DNA of 64,000 nt from Timaviella obliquedivisa GSE-PSE-MK23-08B (GTDB lineage Bacteria; Cyanobacteriota; Cyanobacteriia; Elainellales; Elainellaceae), in contig JAHHII010000010.1 of assembly GCA_019358855.1 (NCBI GenBank), positions 62,001-126,000 on the forward strand, in the 5' to 3' direction. Positions 1-8,786 of the stretch are shown piece by piece. Position 1 is the first letter of the stretch; every line of letters begins with the position of its first letter. The position numbers were made by a program, and so were the translations under genes. The notes under the pieces were generated by a model that searched no databases, was not told the origin of the DNA, and was given only the letters and a program-made list of their open reading frames with translations.

Positions 1-228
1 GTGTATTTCTTAATCTTGATTAACCGAACATTTTTTGGGCGGTTGCCAGAAACGCTGGCAAATTTGCCGCGTGTGCGGTGGCAAGATCGATTACCTTCAG
101 CGATCGTGACGGTTTTAATTATTGCTTTAGGGCTACAACCCAACTGGATGTTGCGGTGGAGTGAGGCAACCACAACGGCGTTAGCTCCGATCGCTGGGCA
201 TGTGGCGTTAGAGGTTTCGGTAAAATGA
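1..228 (+). CDS. ndhD4: NDH-1 subunit NdhD4-type, C-terminal end (partial)
   Basis: This is the last 75 codons of a gene that begins before the window. The residues are strongly hydrophobic and carry the segment NRTFFGRLPETLANLPRV followed by a final membrane helix and a tail with WSEATTTA, which I recognise from the NdhD3/NdhD4 proton-pumping subunits of cyanobacterial NDH-1 complexes in the thylakoid membrane. The next gene, 64 bp on, encodes a CupB-type CO2 hydration protein, and the order ndhF4-ndhD4-cupB is the usual one for the constitutive CO2-uptake complex NDH-1MS'. The choice of D4 rather than D3 rests on that neighbour. The apparent GTG at base 1 is not a real start. Confidence 0.8.
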   Translation: MYFLILINRTFFGRLPETLANLPRVRWQDRLPSAIVTVLIIALGLQPNWMLRWSEATTTALAPIAGHVALEVSVK

Positions 229-292
229 AATTGGCTATCCTATCGTCTTGACTTTTTGAATTCAATTTTTAACCCTAAATTTTATCCCTCCG

Positions 293-1417
293 ATGCTGCC
301 AACTCTTAACCTACCTGCTTCAACCCATCCCCTCGCTCATATTATCGATCGCCTAGAAAACGGCGGGGCTTTGCTGCCAGAATCGCCAGAGAATTTAATG
401 GAAGTGGTTGGCGTGCTCAAAAGCTACGGAGTAGTGATAGGAGCTTATCATCGCAATTTGACTTATATTGCCGACCACCAGTTTTTAGTGCTGTTTCCAT
501 TCTTCAAATATTTCAATGGAGAAGTCACGTTTAACAAGCTATTGAGGCATTGGTGGCACGATCGAATCAATTACGAGTTTGCTGAATACTGCATGAAGGC
601 GATGTTTTGGCATGGCGGCACGACGTTAGATGCTTATTTAGATAGCCCTGAATTTGATGAAAAAGTGGGACGGGCGATCGCGGCTAAAGTAAGTAGTAGT
701 CCGATGGGCGCTATCAATTCTCTGCTTCCTGATTTTTTGCCCGAACAAGTCCGTCTTTTGGCTTATTACAGCGCTTTAGGGCAGTTCTGGAACGTAATGA
801 GTGAGATGTTCTTAAATCTTTCCGATCGCTATGACCAAGGTGAGATCAAAACCATTACCGATGTCGTGGATCACGTTTTGCAAGGTTTGGTTGCGGCAGC
901 GAATCAGCCCATTACCTACGCCGTAGAAATTAAAGGCAAAACTTACGATATTATTCCCGAATCCGCAGGGCTAAAGTTTTTAATGGATACGGCTGTGCCC
1001 TACGTTGAGGCAGTCTTTTTCCGCTCATTTCCCTTCTTTGGTACAGTCTCTTACAATGCTCAAGCAGGACAAATTCCCGATGAGCAGGCAGGCTTTAATT
1101 ACGGGGTACTGTACGCTGATCCGCTCCCTGTGGGTGGGGCAGGCATTCCGCCAACGCTGCTCATGCAAGATATGACGCACTATTTACCAGATTATCTACG
1201 TCAGTTTTATCGCAAGGGGCTACGGGGTGAAGATGATCTGCGAGTGAAAATTTGTATAAGTTTTCAAAAGTCAATGTTTTGTGTCACGACGGCTGTCATT
1301 TTGGGTTTGATGCCTCATCCGGATGCCACTGATTTGCAGCAACAACGGGTGAATCGGCAGTATTTAGAAGGATGGATGGATCGACTGGTAGATTCACGGT
1401 TATCTAGCATTCAGTAA
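293..1417 (+). CDS. cupB: CO2 hydration protein CupB/ChpX
   Basis: This 374-residue protein belongs to the ChpX/ChpY (CupB/CupA) family. These proteins sit on the cytoplasmic side of specialised NDH-1 complexes and turn CO2 into bicarbonate, feeding the carbon-concentrating mechanism. The sequence has the family's conserved Trp, His and Tyr-rich stretches, such as LLRHWWHDRINYEFAEYCM near residue 90 and FFRSFPFFGTVSYNAQAG near residue 245. Its length matches CupB (about 375) better than CupA (about 430-450), which suggests the constitutive, low-affinity complex. It follows ndhD4 closely and is probably co-transcribed with it. I see no separate promoter in the short gap. Confidence 0.88.
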   Translation: MLPTLNLPASTHPLAHIIDRLENGGALLPESPENLMEVVGVLKSYGVVIGAYHRNLTYIADHQFLVLFPFFKYFNGEVTFNKLLRHWWHDRINYEFAEYCMKAMFWHGGTTLDAYLDSPEFDEKVGRAIAAKVSSSPMGAINSLLPDFLPEQVRLLAYYSALGQFWNVMSEMFLNLSDRYDQGEIKTITDVVDHVLQGLVAAANQPITYAVEIKGKTYDIIPESAGLKFLMDTAVPYVEAVFFRSFPFFGTVSYNAQAGQIPDEQAGFNYGVLYADPLPVGGAGIPPTLLMQDMTHYLPDYLRQFYRKGLRGEDDLRVKICISFQKSMFCVTTAVILGLMPHPDATDLQQQRVNRQYLEGWMDRLVDSRLSSIQ

Positions 1418-1437
1418 AATTGCTGGATTCAGTTTGA

Positions 1438-1692
1438 ATAAGAACTTCGATTCATATGGGTAAATACCTTGGCTTGGCAAATCAATTAGTGATGCTAGCC
1501 GCTTGTTCGATTGTGATTTTGCTGTGCGTTTGGGCTGGTGCTTTGGTGTCAGCGTCGTTCTGAAGGGTGGTTGGGTGCGCCTGCCATGCTGTTAATAAAT
1601 GGGCAACCGTCAAAAATTCCGTTGGCGATCGTGGCGGTTTTAGGCGTTGCGTTTCCGCTAGTAAGATTGTCATTGTCTACAGATCTCTTCCT
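1438..1692 (+). pseudogene. Remnant of a PepSY-associated membrane protein
   Basis: Two overlapping frames give one recognisable C-terminal piece of a PepSY_TM (PiuB-like) membrane protein. The first frame, 1438-1539, reads a histidine-glycine lead-in and a membrane helix (GLANQLVMLAACSIVILLCV). A shift of one base near 1537 leads into the second frame, which reads WCQRRSEGWLGAPAM and a second helix with IPLAIVAVLGVAFPLV. In intact family members these segments are contiguous, with an SGxVMWWxRRP-type join where the shift lies here. The large N-terminal part is missing and cupB ends directly upstream. The remnant runs into the 3' end of the LysR gene. It is not functional as read. Confidence 0.6.
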
Positions 1693-1701
1693 ACGTAAGT
1701 C

Positions 1702-2586
1702 CTACAAAGTAAACATTCCAGTTTTGCGCAGTAAATCTAAAAATGTAAAGACTGCGGGTGGATGCAGAGTACTGGCTAAAACGGCCGCACCCACGACTCG
1801 CTCTAGGGGTTCTGGAAGCGATCGCACCACGATGCCATCGGGAATTGGCATGGCGGTTAGTTTGGGCAAAATCGCTGCCCCCAACCCTTGTGCCACCATG
1901 CTGACAATGGTGGAATCTTCTTTAATTTCATACGCTACTTTTAGCGATTGCCCCCACTTTGCCCAATGCTTACGCACTGCTGAGGTGCATTCAGCATAGT
2001 TATACAAAATGAAGGAATAGGTCGATAGTTCTTCCCAGGTCAGGGTTGGAGAAACTGTTTCTGCCGACTTTGGGAGTAGCACCACAAACTCATCTCTAGC
2101 AATTTCCCACGTATCAAATTCTTCCGAGCGAGGTAAGGGTACCAAGCCGATGTCAACCTGTCCTTCGCGCAGTGCCCGCTCTACCCCTAAAGGATCTGCC
2201 TCCGTTAGGGTCACTTCAATGCGGGGAAAACGCTGACGAAACTGCACCATGAGCGGTGGCAATAGATGAGTGGCGGCGCTGCGAAAAGATGCTACTCGGA
2301 CGCTGCCGCCTTGTAGTCCTTTAGCCAGGTTGACCTCGTAGTCGATGCTTTCGCAGCATTGAAGAATTTGGCGGGCGTGGGCAATTACCCGATCGCCGAC
2401 TGGGGTAGGACGGGCACCGAACCGTCCTCGCGTTAGGAGCGATACGCCGAGGTGGTCTTCGAGGGCGGCGATCGCCCGGCTTACAGCAGATTGTGAAATA
2501 TCGCACTTTAAGGCTGCTGTCGAGAAACTGCTCTCCTCTACTACGGTCAATAAAATCTGTAGGTGGAAAATGTTTATAGAATGCAT
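1702..2586 (-). CDS. LysR-family transcriptional regulator
   Basis: A 294-residue LysR-type regulator of normal length. Residues 1-60 form the winged helix-turn-helix (LQILLTVVEESSFSTAA, then SQSAVSRAIAALEDHLGVSLLTR), and residues 90-290 the periplasmic-binding-protein-like effector domain. It does not carry clear signatures of NdhR/CcmR, CmpR or RbcR, so the effector is unknown despite the neighbouring CO2-uptake genes. The gene is divergent from a cupin-like gene; the 111-bp gap holds a direct repeat that could be the operator. LysR regulators commonly control the divergent neighbour, so the cupin-like gene is the likeliest target (inference). Confidence 0.85.
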   Translation of the reverse strand: MHSINIFHLQILLTVVEESSFSTAALKCDISQSAVSRAIAALEDHLGVSLLTRGRFGARPTPVGDRVIAHARQILQCCESIDYEVNLAKGLQGGSVRVASFRSAATHLLPPLMVQFRQRFPRIEVTLTEADPLGVERALREGQVDIGLVPLPRSEEFDTWEIARDEFVVLLPKSAETVSPTLTWEELSTYSFILYNYAECTSAVRKHWAKWGQSLKVAYEIKEDSTIVSMVAQGLGAAILPKLTAMPIPDGIVVRSLPEPLERVVGAAVLASTLHPPAVFTFLDLLRKTGMFTL

Positions 2587-2646
2587 CTATCCAGTTTCTG
2601 CATAGATAGGAGTCGGGATCGGTTTTGTTTCTTAAAAGATGCCGAG

Positions 2647-2674
2647 GTTAACGTGATGTCATGACTGTTAACGT
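2647..2674. promoter_or_regulatory. Direct repeat in the lysR/cupin divergent promoter
   Basis: GTTAACGT occurs at 2647-2654 and again at 2667-2674, with a 20-bp period (about two helical turns). The palindrome GTCATGAC lies between them. The site is in the middle of the gap between the divergent LysR and cupin-like genes, which is the usual place for a LysR-type operator. The binding protein is inferred from position only. Confidence 0.4.
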
Positions 2675-2697
2675 ATCGTAATCTTTTATCCGGTGTC

Positions 2698-3192
2698 ATG
2701 TTTACCCTCATCCCCTACCAAAAGTTTCGAGATACTCCTAGCGTCCGTTTTTTTGATATCACGATCGCCAATTCTAATGCGCGAGATCTAGTGTTTCATG
2801 AAGGCGCAGCAGTAAGTCCTAATAACTCCGCTGCGGGTCACTGGCAGTTTTATTTACACCCTAATCAGCAGGATAATCTGTTGGCGTTGACGGGTGGTCG
2901 AACTTTTTACCTGGTCAATTTTTCGTGGAAAATCCCGTTTCACATTGTGCGGCTGAAGGCAAATGGAGATATTCTCCAAATTCCTCCGGGCACCTTTCAC
3001 CGATCTGTTTCTGATCAAGAAGGTTCTTTGGTATTAAATCAAGCGGTGCGGACTGCTCGGGCGACGGTGGCGAGTGAGTTTCGGGTTTATAATAGCGGCG
3101 AAATTCCTCGGCTTTGGCGAGTGACGGCTAGGGGTGCTCCGGCTCCAAAGACTCATGGATTTGAGGAGTTTGGGCGGTTGCGGGTTGCTTGA
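2698..3192 (+). CDS. Cupin-like protein of unknown function
   Basis: A 164-residue soluble protein that looks like a small single-domain cupin. It has alternating beta-strand patterns, a HEGAAVSPNN segment near residue 35, HWQFYLHPNQQDNLLALTGGRTFYLVNF near residue 48-75 and a second strand block ending in IPPGTFHRSVSD (residues 95-107), resembling the two cupin motifs with His residues that could bind a metal. No substrate can be assigned. It is divergent from the LysR gene and probably regulated by it. The ATG at 2698 is the only start that keeps the N-terminal strand. Confidence 0.6.
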   Translation: MFTLIPYQKFRDTPSVRFFDITIANSNARDLVFHEGAAVSPNNSAAGHWQFYLHPNQQDNLLALTGGRTFYLVNFSWKIPFHIVRLKANGDILQIPPGTFHRSVSDQEGSLVLNQAVRTARATVASEFRVYNSGEIPRLWRVTARGAPAPKTHGFEEFGRLRVA

Positions 3193-3242
3193 GGTTTTTG
3201 AGTGCTGCTTGAGTGGGATGCTTTGGATGGTGGGCGGCTGTG

Positions 3243-3311
3243 CCGCAATTCGGGGGACTTCCCCCCGTACCCCCGCGATGTGGGGTCCTAACTCCCCCAC
3301 GCCCCCCGAAA
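3243..3311. repeat. GC-rich hairpin-forming stretch
   Basis: Between the cupin-like gene and clcA (3193-3491) lies a run of alternating C and G blocks (GGGGG, CCCCCC, CCCC, GGGG, CCCCC, CCCCCC) that can fold into several hairpins. Its make-up recalls the GC-rich cores of the MITEs elsewhere in the window, but no terminal inverted repeats are visible. I see no gene in this gap. Confidence 0.35.
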
Positions 3312-3491
3312 GGGATGGCTGAGTTTGTACGTTCGTTATTTAGAGTTAATTCAGGTTCTTAAATTTGGGTTCTGGAGTGCTTTTTGCTGGGTGGTGGGGG
3401 AGACATAGCCGTCTGATGCGGGAAGTTGAAGGGGAATAATAAATCAAGACTGGGCTTCTCAAGGCTTAATGACGGGTTGAAATGAGAATGA

Positions 3492-6119
3492 TCAGGTAAT
3501 TGCGCCTCGTACTAAAATCACTGTGCAGTTAGTGTCACGGGCGATCGCTTCTGGCACATTTCCTCGCAAAACCTGCTGCAATAATCCTTCTCGGCTGGCT
3601 CCTAACATCATCACATCACAGTGCTCTTGTCGAGCTAGTTGCGTGATTGCGTCTGCTACCGAACTATTCCAGAGCGATCGCGCCATCACCACTGTTTCTA
3701 GGTCATTGGACAACTTCTTGACTGTTTGATGAAGTCCTACTGCGTCTTCTATAGAAGGTTGGGTTGGAAATACTTGACAAATGCGAACGCTGGTAAGGGT
3801 TCCTAAAGTCAAAAGGGCAGGCAGGTGTTTTAACGCTTGTTGTGCATTCGGACCGCCTGCCATAGGAACGAGCCAACGGTTAAAGGTTGGGGCTTCATTT
3901 AACCTCACTAAAACAACGGCACAAGCTGCCTGCCGAATGATGGTATCGACCACGTTTCCAAATACTCGACCTGGAGTGCTGGTATTGCCCTTCCAACCCA
4001 TCAGCAGTAAATCAATATGTCGGTCTTTAATGGTCTCTAGCATCGCTCCTGCGGCATCGTGGGCAATGCGGAGTTGGGTGTGAACCTGAATTTGATGGTC
4101 GCGTCCCATCTGTTCGGCTTGGCGGAGTAGCCTGCGTCCACTGGTGGTGCGAACTATCGCTTCTGATGGGGAACTTCCTCTTGGAATGGTGATCACTTGC
4201 AGACATTCCACCTCGTAGTTCCGATCGCTGGCGATCGCCATTGCCATTTTCATGAGCATTGGCGCGGTTTGAGGGTTACTTAACGGCACCAGCATACGCC
4301 CAGAACCCGTAGCAGGCGATCGGGTTTGATAAACCACGTAAGAGGGCTCAGACGGAGAACCAAACTGGTTTTCGGCATTAAGCTGGTCTGCTTCAGCGCG
4401 AATAATGTCAGCCCGCGTGATAATTCCCACAAGCTTTTGTCCCTCTGTTACAGGTAAACGACTGAGTTTAAAACGGTTCAGCAAATATAAAACTTGCGTT
4501 AACTGGTCTTGAGAATTCACTGTTACAGGCTGAGGAGTCATAATGTCTGCCAGCGTGATTTCTCCATCCTTAATTGCGGGACGACGTGATAAATCTGACA
4601 AATCAGTCTGCGTAATAATGCCAATCAATTTACCGTCATCGACGATGGGAAAGCCGCGATGATGAGAACTCGAAAAAGCTTGCACTGCCTCGGTTAAGGT
4701 CATGTGGCTTGAGAGCGTTTCGACTCGACGCTGCATTAAATCTGCCGCCGTTAACTCTGCCCAAGAATCACTGATCGCTGAGTCTTGCGTAATATGAATG
4801 CCGTTCCATGCCAGCAGCCGACCGTAGATTGAGCCGGGGGCAATGCGATCGCTAATTAAGTAAGCAACCACTGAGCCAATCATCAGCGGTAACACTAAAT
4901 TAAAGTCGGCAGTAATTTCAAAGACAATGACGATCGCGGTAATCGGACCGCGCGTCACGGCACTAAAAAATGCTCCCATTCCTGCCAATGCATAGGTCGT
5001 CGTTGGGCTAACTCCAGCCGGAAATCCTAACGGGATGCCAACCCACTGTTCTAACGCCAATGCCATAAATCCGACTGACTGTCCTAATGCTGCTCCCAAA
5101 ATTAAGGAGGGAGCAAACAACCCGCCGGGCGCACCTGACCCAGCGGCAATCATCGTCAAAAAAAACTTAACCCCAAACGCCAGCAGTGTCACGTACCACA
5201 GCGTATTTCCCATGCTCAGCGACTCTTGCAACGCTGTGTTATCTCGAAACTCTGGAGGAAGCGCTGCCACCACCATGCCCGAAAGTAACCCCGCTAGACC
5301 AATCTTCCAGGGCAGGCTAACTTTTAGCACGTGGCGGTTAAATGTCATGCTGGCAAAAATTCCTTGACAGAACAGTGCCCCTAGCAATCCTGCCAATAGC
5401 CCCAGAATTAAGAAAAACGGCACGTCTTGCAGCGAAAAGCTGGTGAAGCGATCGCCTATGTCCTGACTGAGGCTCAACCCTTGTCCGCCTAATAGTCGAG
5501 ATACCACTGCCCCAATAAATGAAGCTAAAATTGCTGTCCCTAAAGTCAAACCCGAAAAATCTTGCAGAAACTCTTCCACCACAAATAGCACTCCGGCAAT
5601 CGGCGCATTAAACCCTGCCGCCAACCCTGCCGCCGCTCCTGCTGCAATCAACTGCCGCCGATATTCGGGTGAGGTGGGAATCCAACGGCTGAGTTGGGCT
5701 GCCAGCGCCGCGCCAATTTGTACCGTTGGACCTTGTCGTCCTAGATTTAATCCTGAACCGACTGCAAGAATGACGCTAACCATTTTGACGATCGCCACCC
5801 GCAGATTAAGGGCGATCGCCACATTTCCCAGCATTGCCTTGACCTGAGGAATGCCGCTTCCCGCTGCCTCTGGTGCAAACCGCGCAATGAGCCAGCCCGA
5901 GCATAATCCGCCCATCAGCCCTATTCCTGGCAGCACTAACCAGGCTGGAGCCAAGTACGATGTCTGCACTCGCCAAGCTCCGACCGCACCAATGCCATGC
6001 TTAAGCAACACTGCGGCAAGTCCAGAGACTAGCCCAATTACACAGGCTTCAAAGATGGCAAGCTTTTTTTGCCCAATCAACAAATAGCGGATTTGGTGAG
6101 GCAGGGAAATGATCCACAT
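3492..6119 (-). CDS. ClC-type chloride channel/transporter with CBS and USP domains
   Basis: An 875-residue protein in the inner or thylakoid membrane. Residues 20-445 are a ClC core with GSGIPQ (87-92), GRQGPT (127-132), an EE pair (182-183) and GAPGGLFAP in the second half. Two CBS domains follow (about 460-510 and 525-580), then two universal-stress-protein domains (about 610-735 and 745-875), the last ending in a GNVPEAIARDT-type USP motif. CBS and USP domains bind adenine nucleotides, so channel activity may follow cell energy state (inference). The gating glutamate of GREGP is a glutamine here (Q129), while the second, internal proton glutamate region (EE) is kept. That may indicate a channel-like or permanently open pore. 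Confidence 0.88.
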   Translation of the reverse strand: MWIISLPHQIRYLLIGQKKLAIFEACVIGLVSGLAAVLLKHGIGAVGAWRVQTSYLAPAWLVLPGIGLMGGLCSGWLIARFAPEAAGSGIPQVKAMLGNVAIALNLRVAIVKMVSVILAVGSGLNLGRQGPTVQIGAALAAQLSRWIPTSPEYRRQLIAAGAAAGLAAGFNAPIAGVLFVVEEFLQDFSGLTLGTAILASFIGAVVSRLLGGQGLSLSQDIGDRFTSFSLQDVPFFLILGLLAGLLGALFCQGIFASMTFNRHVLKVSLPWKIGLAGLLSGMVVAALPPEFRDNTALQESLSMGNTLWYVTLLAFGVKFFLTMIAAGSGAPGGLFAPSLILGAALGQSVGFMALALEQWVGIPLGFPAGVSPTTTYALAGMGAFFSAVTRGPITAIVIVFEITADFNLVLPLMIGSVVAYLISDRIAPGSIYGRLLAWNGIHITQDSAISDSWAELTAADLMQRRVETLSSHMTLTEAVQAFSSSHHRGFPIVDDGKLIGIITQTDLSDLSRRPAIKDGEITLADIMTPQPVTVNSQDQLTQVLYLLNRFKLSRLPVTEGQKLVGIITRADIIRAEADQLNAENQFGSPSEPSYVVYQTRSPATGSGRMLVPLSNPQTAPMLMKMAMAIASDRNYEVECLQVITIPRGSSPSEAIVRTTSGRRLLRQAEQMGRDHQIQVHTQLRIAHDAAGAMLETIKDRHIDLLLMGWKGNTSTPGRVFGNVVDTIIRQAACAVVLVRLNEAPTFNRWLVPMAGGPNAQQALKHLPALLTLGTLTSVRICQVFPTQPSIEDAVGLHQTVKKLSNDLETVVMARSLWNSSVADAITQLARQEHCDVMMLGASREGLLQQVLRGNVPEAIARDTNCTVILVRGAIT

Positions 6120-6257
6120 TAGAAAAAGATGGAAAGGACTTTTTACGTTTCATCTTGCACGATCGAGAGACAAATCTAAGGATTTCCCAGAATTCGATCG
6201 CATTAAAATAGCAAGGATTCGGGGTCGGCACGCAAGCGCTACGCCTAAAAGTTTTCG

Positions 6258-6782
6258 ATGGAATGGTTTTCTATGATTTCTTTTTTACTGGCTGATGAGA
6301 GAGCTACTCGTAACTTAGGAATTGCTTTAGGGCGATCGCTCCTTCCTGGTTCCATCTTGTTACTAGAAGGCGATTTAGGCAGCGGTAAAACAACCTTGGT
6401 GCAGGGCATTGGCGCAGGGCTAGGAATTACCGAACCAATTAGTAGCCCCACCTTTATTTTGCTAAACGAGTATCCTGAAGGTCGCATTCCGCTCTATCAC
6501 CTTGACTTGTACCGATTGCAGCCGTCAGAAGTAGAGGCATTGTATTTGGAAAGTTACTGGGATGGCACAGAGTTTCCCCTAGGAATTGTGGCGATCGAGT
6601 GGGCAGAACGGTTGAGACATTTGCCGTTAAATTACTGGAACATTCACTTGACCTGGGTTGAGGCTGGCGGCAGGCAGGTCATCATCAAGGCGATGGGAGA
6701 CATTGCTCAAGCGCAGTTAATGCAGTTCAGGAGTTCGCTGAAGCTGGCTACAGAATTAGAAATAGACGCGCTAGATAGCTGA
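6258..6782 (+). CDS. tsaE: tRNA threonylcarbamoyladenosine ATPase TsaE
   Basis: TsaE is the ATPase that works with TsaB and TsaD to attach threonylcarbamoyl to A37 of ANN-decoding tRNAs. The 174-residue protein has the Walker A motif GDLGSGKTT at residues 38-46, the family segment SSPTFILLNEY near 63-73, YHLDLYRL, and IEWAERL near residue 115. A second ATG five codons on (6273) is an equally good start. The 3' end overlaps the convergent flavoprotein gene by 76 bp, so the last 25 residues are an extension beyond the usual TsaE core. Confidence 0.92.
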   Translation: MEWFSMISFLLADERATRNLGIALGRSLLPGSILLLEGDLGSGKTTLVQGIGAGLGITEPISSPTFILLNEYPEGRIPLYHLDLYRLQPSEVEALYLESYWDGTEFPLGIVAIEWAERLRHLPLNYWNIHLTWVEAGGRQVIIKAMGDIAQAQLMQFRSSLKLATELEIDALDS

Positions 6783-7822
6783 TGAGCGATCGCCCCTGCG
6801 GCTGCTAACCCCGATTGTAAAGCGCTTTCTATCTGCTTGCCGCCACACCAATCACCCGTACACACCAAGGGCAATGGCGCTGCACTAAGGCAGGTTTCAG
6901 CCAAAGGATTCTGGGCAAACGCATAGCGCCAACGATGGACTTGCAGCAGGTTGGGAGTCGGCAGATCGGGGATGAGTTCCTTGATGCGACCCAGCAAATG
7001 ATGCCCGATCGCCTGTAAGTCATCCGTTTCTAGATGCTGTTTGGCAAAGGCGGCGTTACTTTGCACCACCAAAACTGGATGGGTGGCATCAGGAAACTTA
7101 CTATTGTCAAAGCTGACCCAAGCAATTTCGGCATCTTGCGAGGATGTCAGGGCTTTCCAGGTAGGCAAGTCAAGTGTCGGAGGATAGGTGGCGATCGCCG
7201 TTAAACAAGCGTCGAAGGTAGGCGATCGAAGCTTTGCCCAAAAGTCATCTCTCACCCATTTTTCTAAAGTCTCTGCCAAAGGCTCCAACAGCAGCAGCGC
7301 TTGCGGTGCCGGAATCGCCACAACTACCGCCTTCGCCCCCAAATTTGGCATCATCTCCACATTTGCAGGTTCCAGCGTTAGCTCCCAAGTTTGGTTAAAC
7401 GTCACAGACTGTACCCGCTGTCCTCGATAAATCTCCAGCCCACTGGATAGAAATTTAGCCGCTGCTGTCATGCCGTTAGGAGATGCATAGTGCTGAATTT
7501 CTAAACCTGCTGATATTCCAGAGGGACTCCACTCACTAATTTCCATTGTCCAAGGCTCGATCACGGCTTGGGCACATAGCGTTTGAATCAACTGCTGCGA
7601 CAGATTCCCCTGTACTTGCAAACACCGTACCCCGTGATCTGCAAACGCTTGGGGCAACCGACGCGTTGCCAACCGCCCGCCCAGCCCGCGTGATTTCTCA
7701 ATCACAACGACGCGATATCCTTGCTGCTGAAGCGCTTGGGCACAGACTAAACCCGCTAAACCTGCTCCTATCACTGCTACGTCAAACTGGCTCTGCACTG
7801 CTCCTTCCATCTCTGCTGACAT
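6707..7822 (-). CDS. Renalase-like NAD(P)/FAD-dependent oxidoreductase
   Basis: A 371-residue flavoprotein of the renalase/amine-oxidase-like family. Residues 14-42 form the dinucleotide-binding fold with VIGAGLAG and an acidic end (VVVIEKSRGLGGRLATRR). The C-terminal FAD-contact motif is TGDWCGGKQIESALQSGLAAA. Bacterial relatives oxidise aberrant dihydro forms of NAD(P)H; the substrate here is not proven. The last 25 codons are read antisense to the end of tsaE. The protein is soluble, with no signal peptide. Confidence 0.78.
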   Translation of the reverse strand: MSAEMEGAVQSQFDVAVIGAGLAGLVCAQALQQQGYRVVVIEKSRGLGGRLATRRLPQAFADHGVRCLQVQGNLSQQLIQTLCAQAVIEPWTMEISEWSPSGISAGLEIQHYASPNGMTAAAKFLSSGLEIYRGQRVQSVTFNQTWELTLEPANVEMMPNLGAKAVVVAIPAPQALLLLEPLAETLEKWVRDDFWAKLRSPTFDACLTAIATYPPTLDLPTWKALTSSQDAEIAWVSFDNSKFPDATHPVLVVQSNAAFAKQHLETDDLQAIGHHLLGRIKELIPDLPTPNLLQVHRWRYAFAQNPLAETCLSAAPLPLVCTGDWCGGKQIESALQSGLAAAGAIAHQLSSASISNSVASFSELLNCINCA

Positions 7823-7920
7823 TTTGTAGAATATGGGACAATCGAAGCTGTAATAGTTTTGCTAATTTTCTTAAGACACATTGATTATCAAATTAGTTTA
7901 TCGCAGGGGAGGAACGGACT

Positions 7921-8751
7921 TTGGACGAGATGCGAGCCGCGTTGGATTTGGCAACAGATGAGGAGCTAGAGTCACTGACCGAGATTTTATTTCGGCGTAA
8001 GTTTAATCCGCTGGACTATGTTTGTACGCCTGAACCCATTGAAGTTCTGTGCCAAGAGCGGCAAAGCTGGATTGATTCTATCGAAGCGCGGTTTCGGTTT
8101 GTTGCCGCCGATGGGATGACTGTGCTGAAAGGTCGAACTCGCCATATGACCTATCGGCAAATTCTGCTACAAGTTTGCCGTTACCTCAAAATTGATTGCT
8201 CCCTCAGCCTTTCTACCGAAGATCTCGAGTCAGAAGTTTTCCTTCATCTCTTAAGTCGCGCTTGGAAACAGCTTCCCTTCTCCGAAAAGTCTGCTTTAAC
8301 AGGGAAATTGCAGCAAGCGGTTTCAGAATCTCATTTGGCAAAACAACTGCCGCTCTCATCTCAATCTGACCCGATGAAATTGATTTTGAAAGGTGGCAGC
8401 GCGATCGCTGTTAGTTCAGTCGTTCGTCCATTGCTGTTACAGGTTGTTGCCCGTCAGTTTGCTATTCACGCTGCTACTTATCAAATGGCTCAGCAAACTG
8501 TTTTGAGCGGTGCCGCGCAGCTGAGCAGCCGCGTATCGTTACAAACCGCGTCACGAGGAATGGCAGTTAGCGCAGCCCGGTATGGCGCAGTTCGGGGCGT
8601 GTTTGCTGTTTTGGGCCCAGCAATGTGGGCGTACTTCTTTGCAGATTTGGGCTGGCGAGCGATCGCCACTAACTATGGTCGCGTTATCCCTGTTGTATTC
8701 ACATTGGCACAAATTCGCCTCACCCGCGCTGAGTGCTTCGAGCTAGCTTAA
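7921..8751 (+). CDS. YaaW-family (UPF0174/DUF3944-like) protein
   Basis: A 276-residue protein similar to the YaaW family of unknown function. The first half is acidic and helical, starting with ALDLATDEELESLTEILFRRKFNPLDY. The second half (about 150-276) is rich in Ala and Val, with hydrophobic helices that may associate with a membrane. The start is a TTG at 7921, preceded at good distance by GGGGAGGAACGG, a strong ribosome binding site; the in-frame ATG at 7930 is the alternative. It is first in a run of five + strand genes ending in ruvC. Confidence 0.7.
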   Translation: MDEMRAALDLATDEELESLTEILFRRKFNPLDYVCTPEPIEVLCQERQSWIDSIEARFRFVAADGMTVLKGRTRHMTYRQILLQVCRYLKIDCSLSLSTEDLESEVFLHLLSRAWKQLPFSEKSALTGKLQQAVSESHLAKQLPLSSQSDPMKLILKGGSAIAVSSVVRPLLLQVVARQFAIHAATYQMAQQTVLSGAAQLSSRVSLQTASRGMAVSAARYGAVRGVFAVLGPAMWAYFFADLGWRAIATNYGRVIPVVFTLAQIRLTRAECFELA

Positions 8752-8786
8752 ATCCCTCAAACTTGCCTCCTCTCTGTTCTCCTTCC

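Noticed and set aside
1538-1999. 153-codon open frame on the + strand
   Set aside because: Only its first part (the PepSY remnant) has coding character. The rest is antisense to the well-supported LysR gene.
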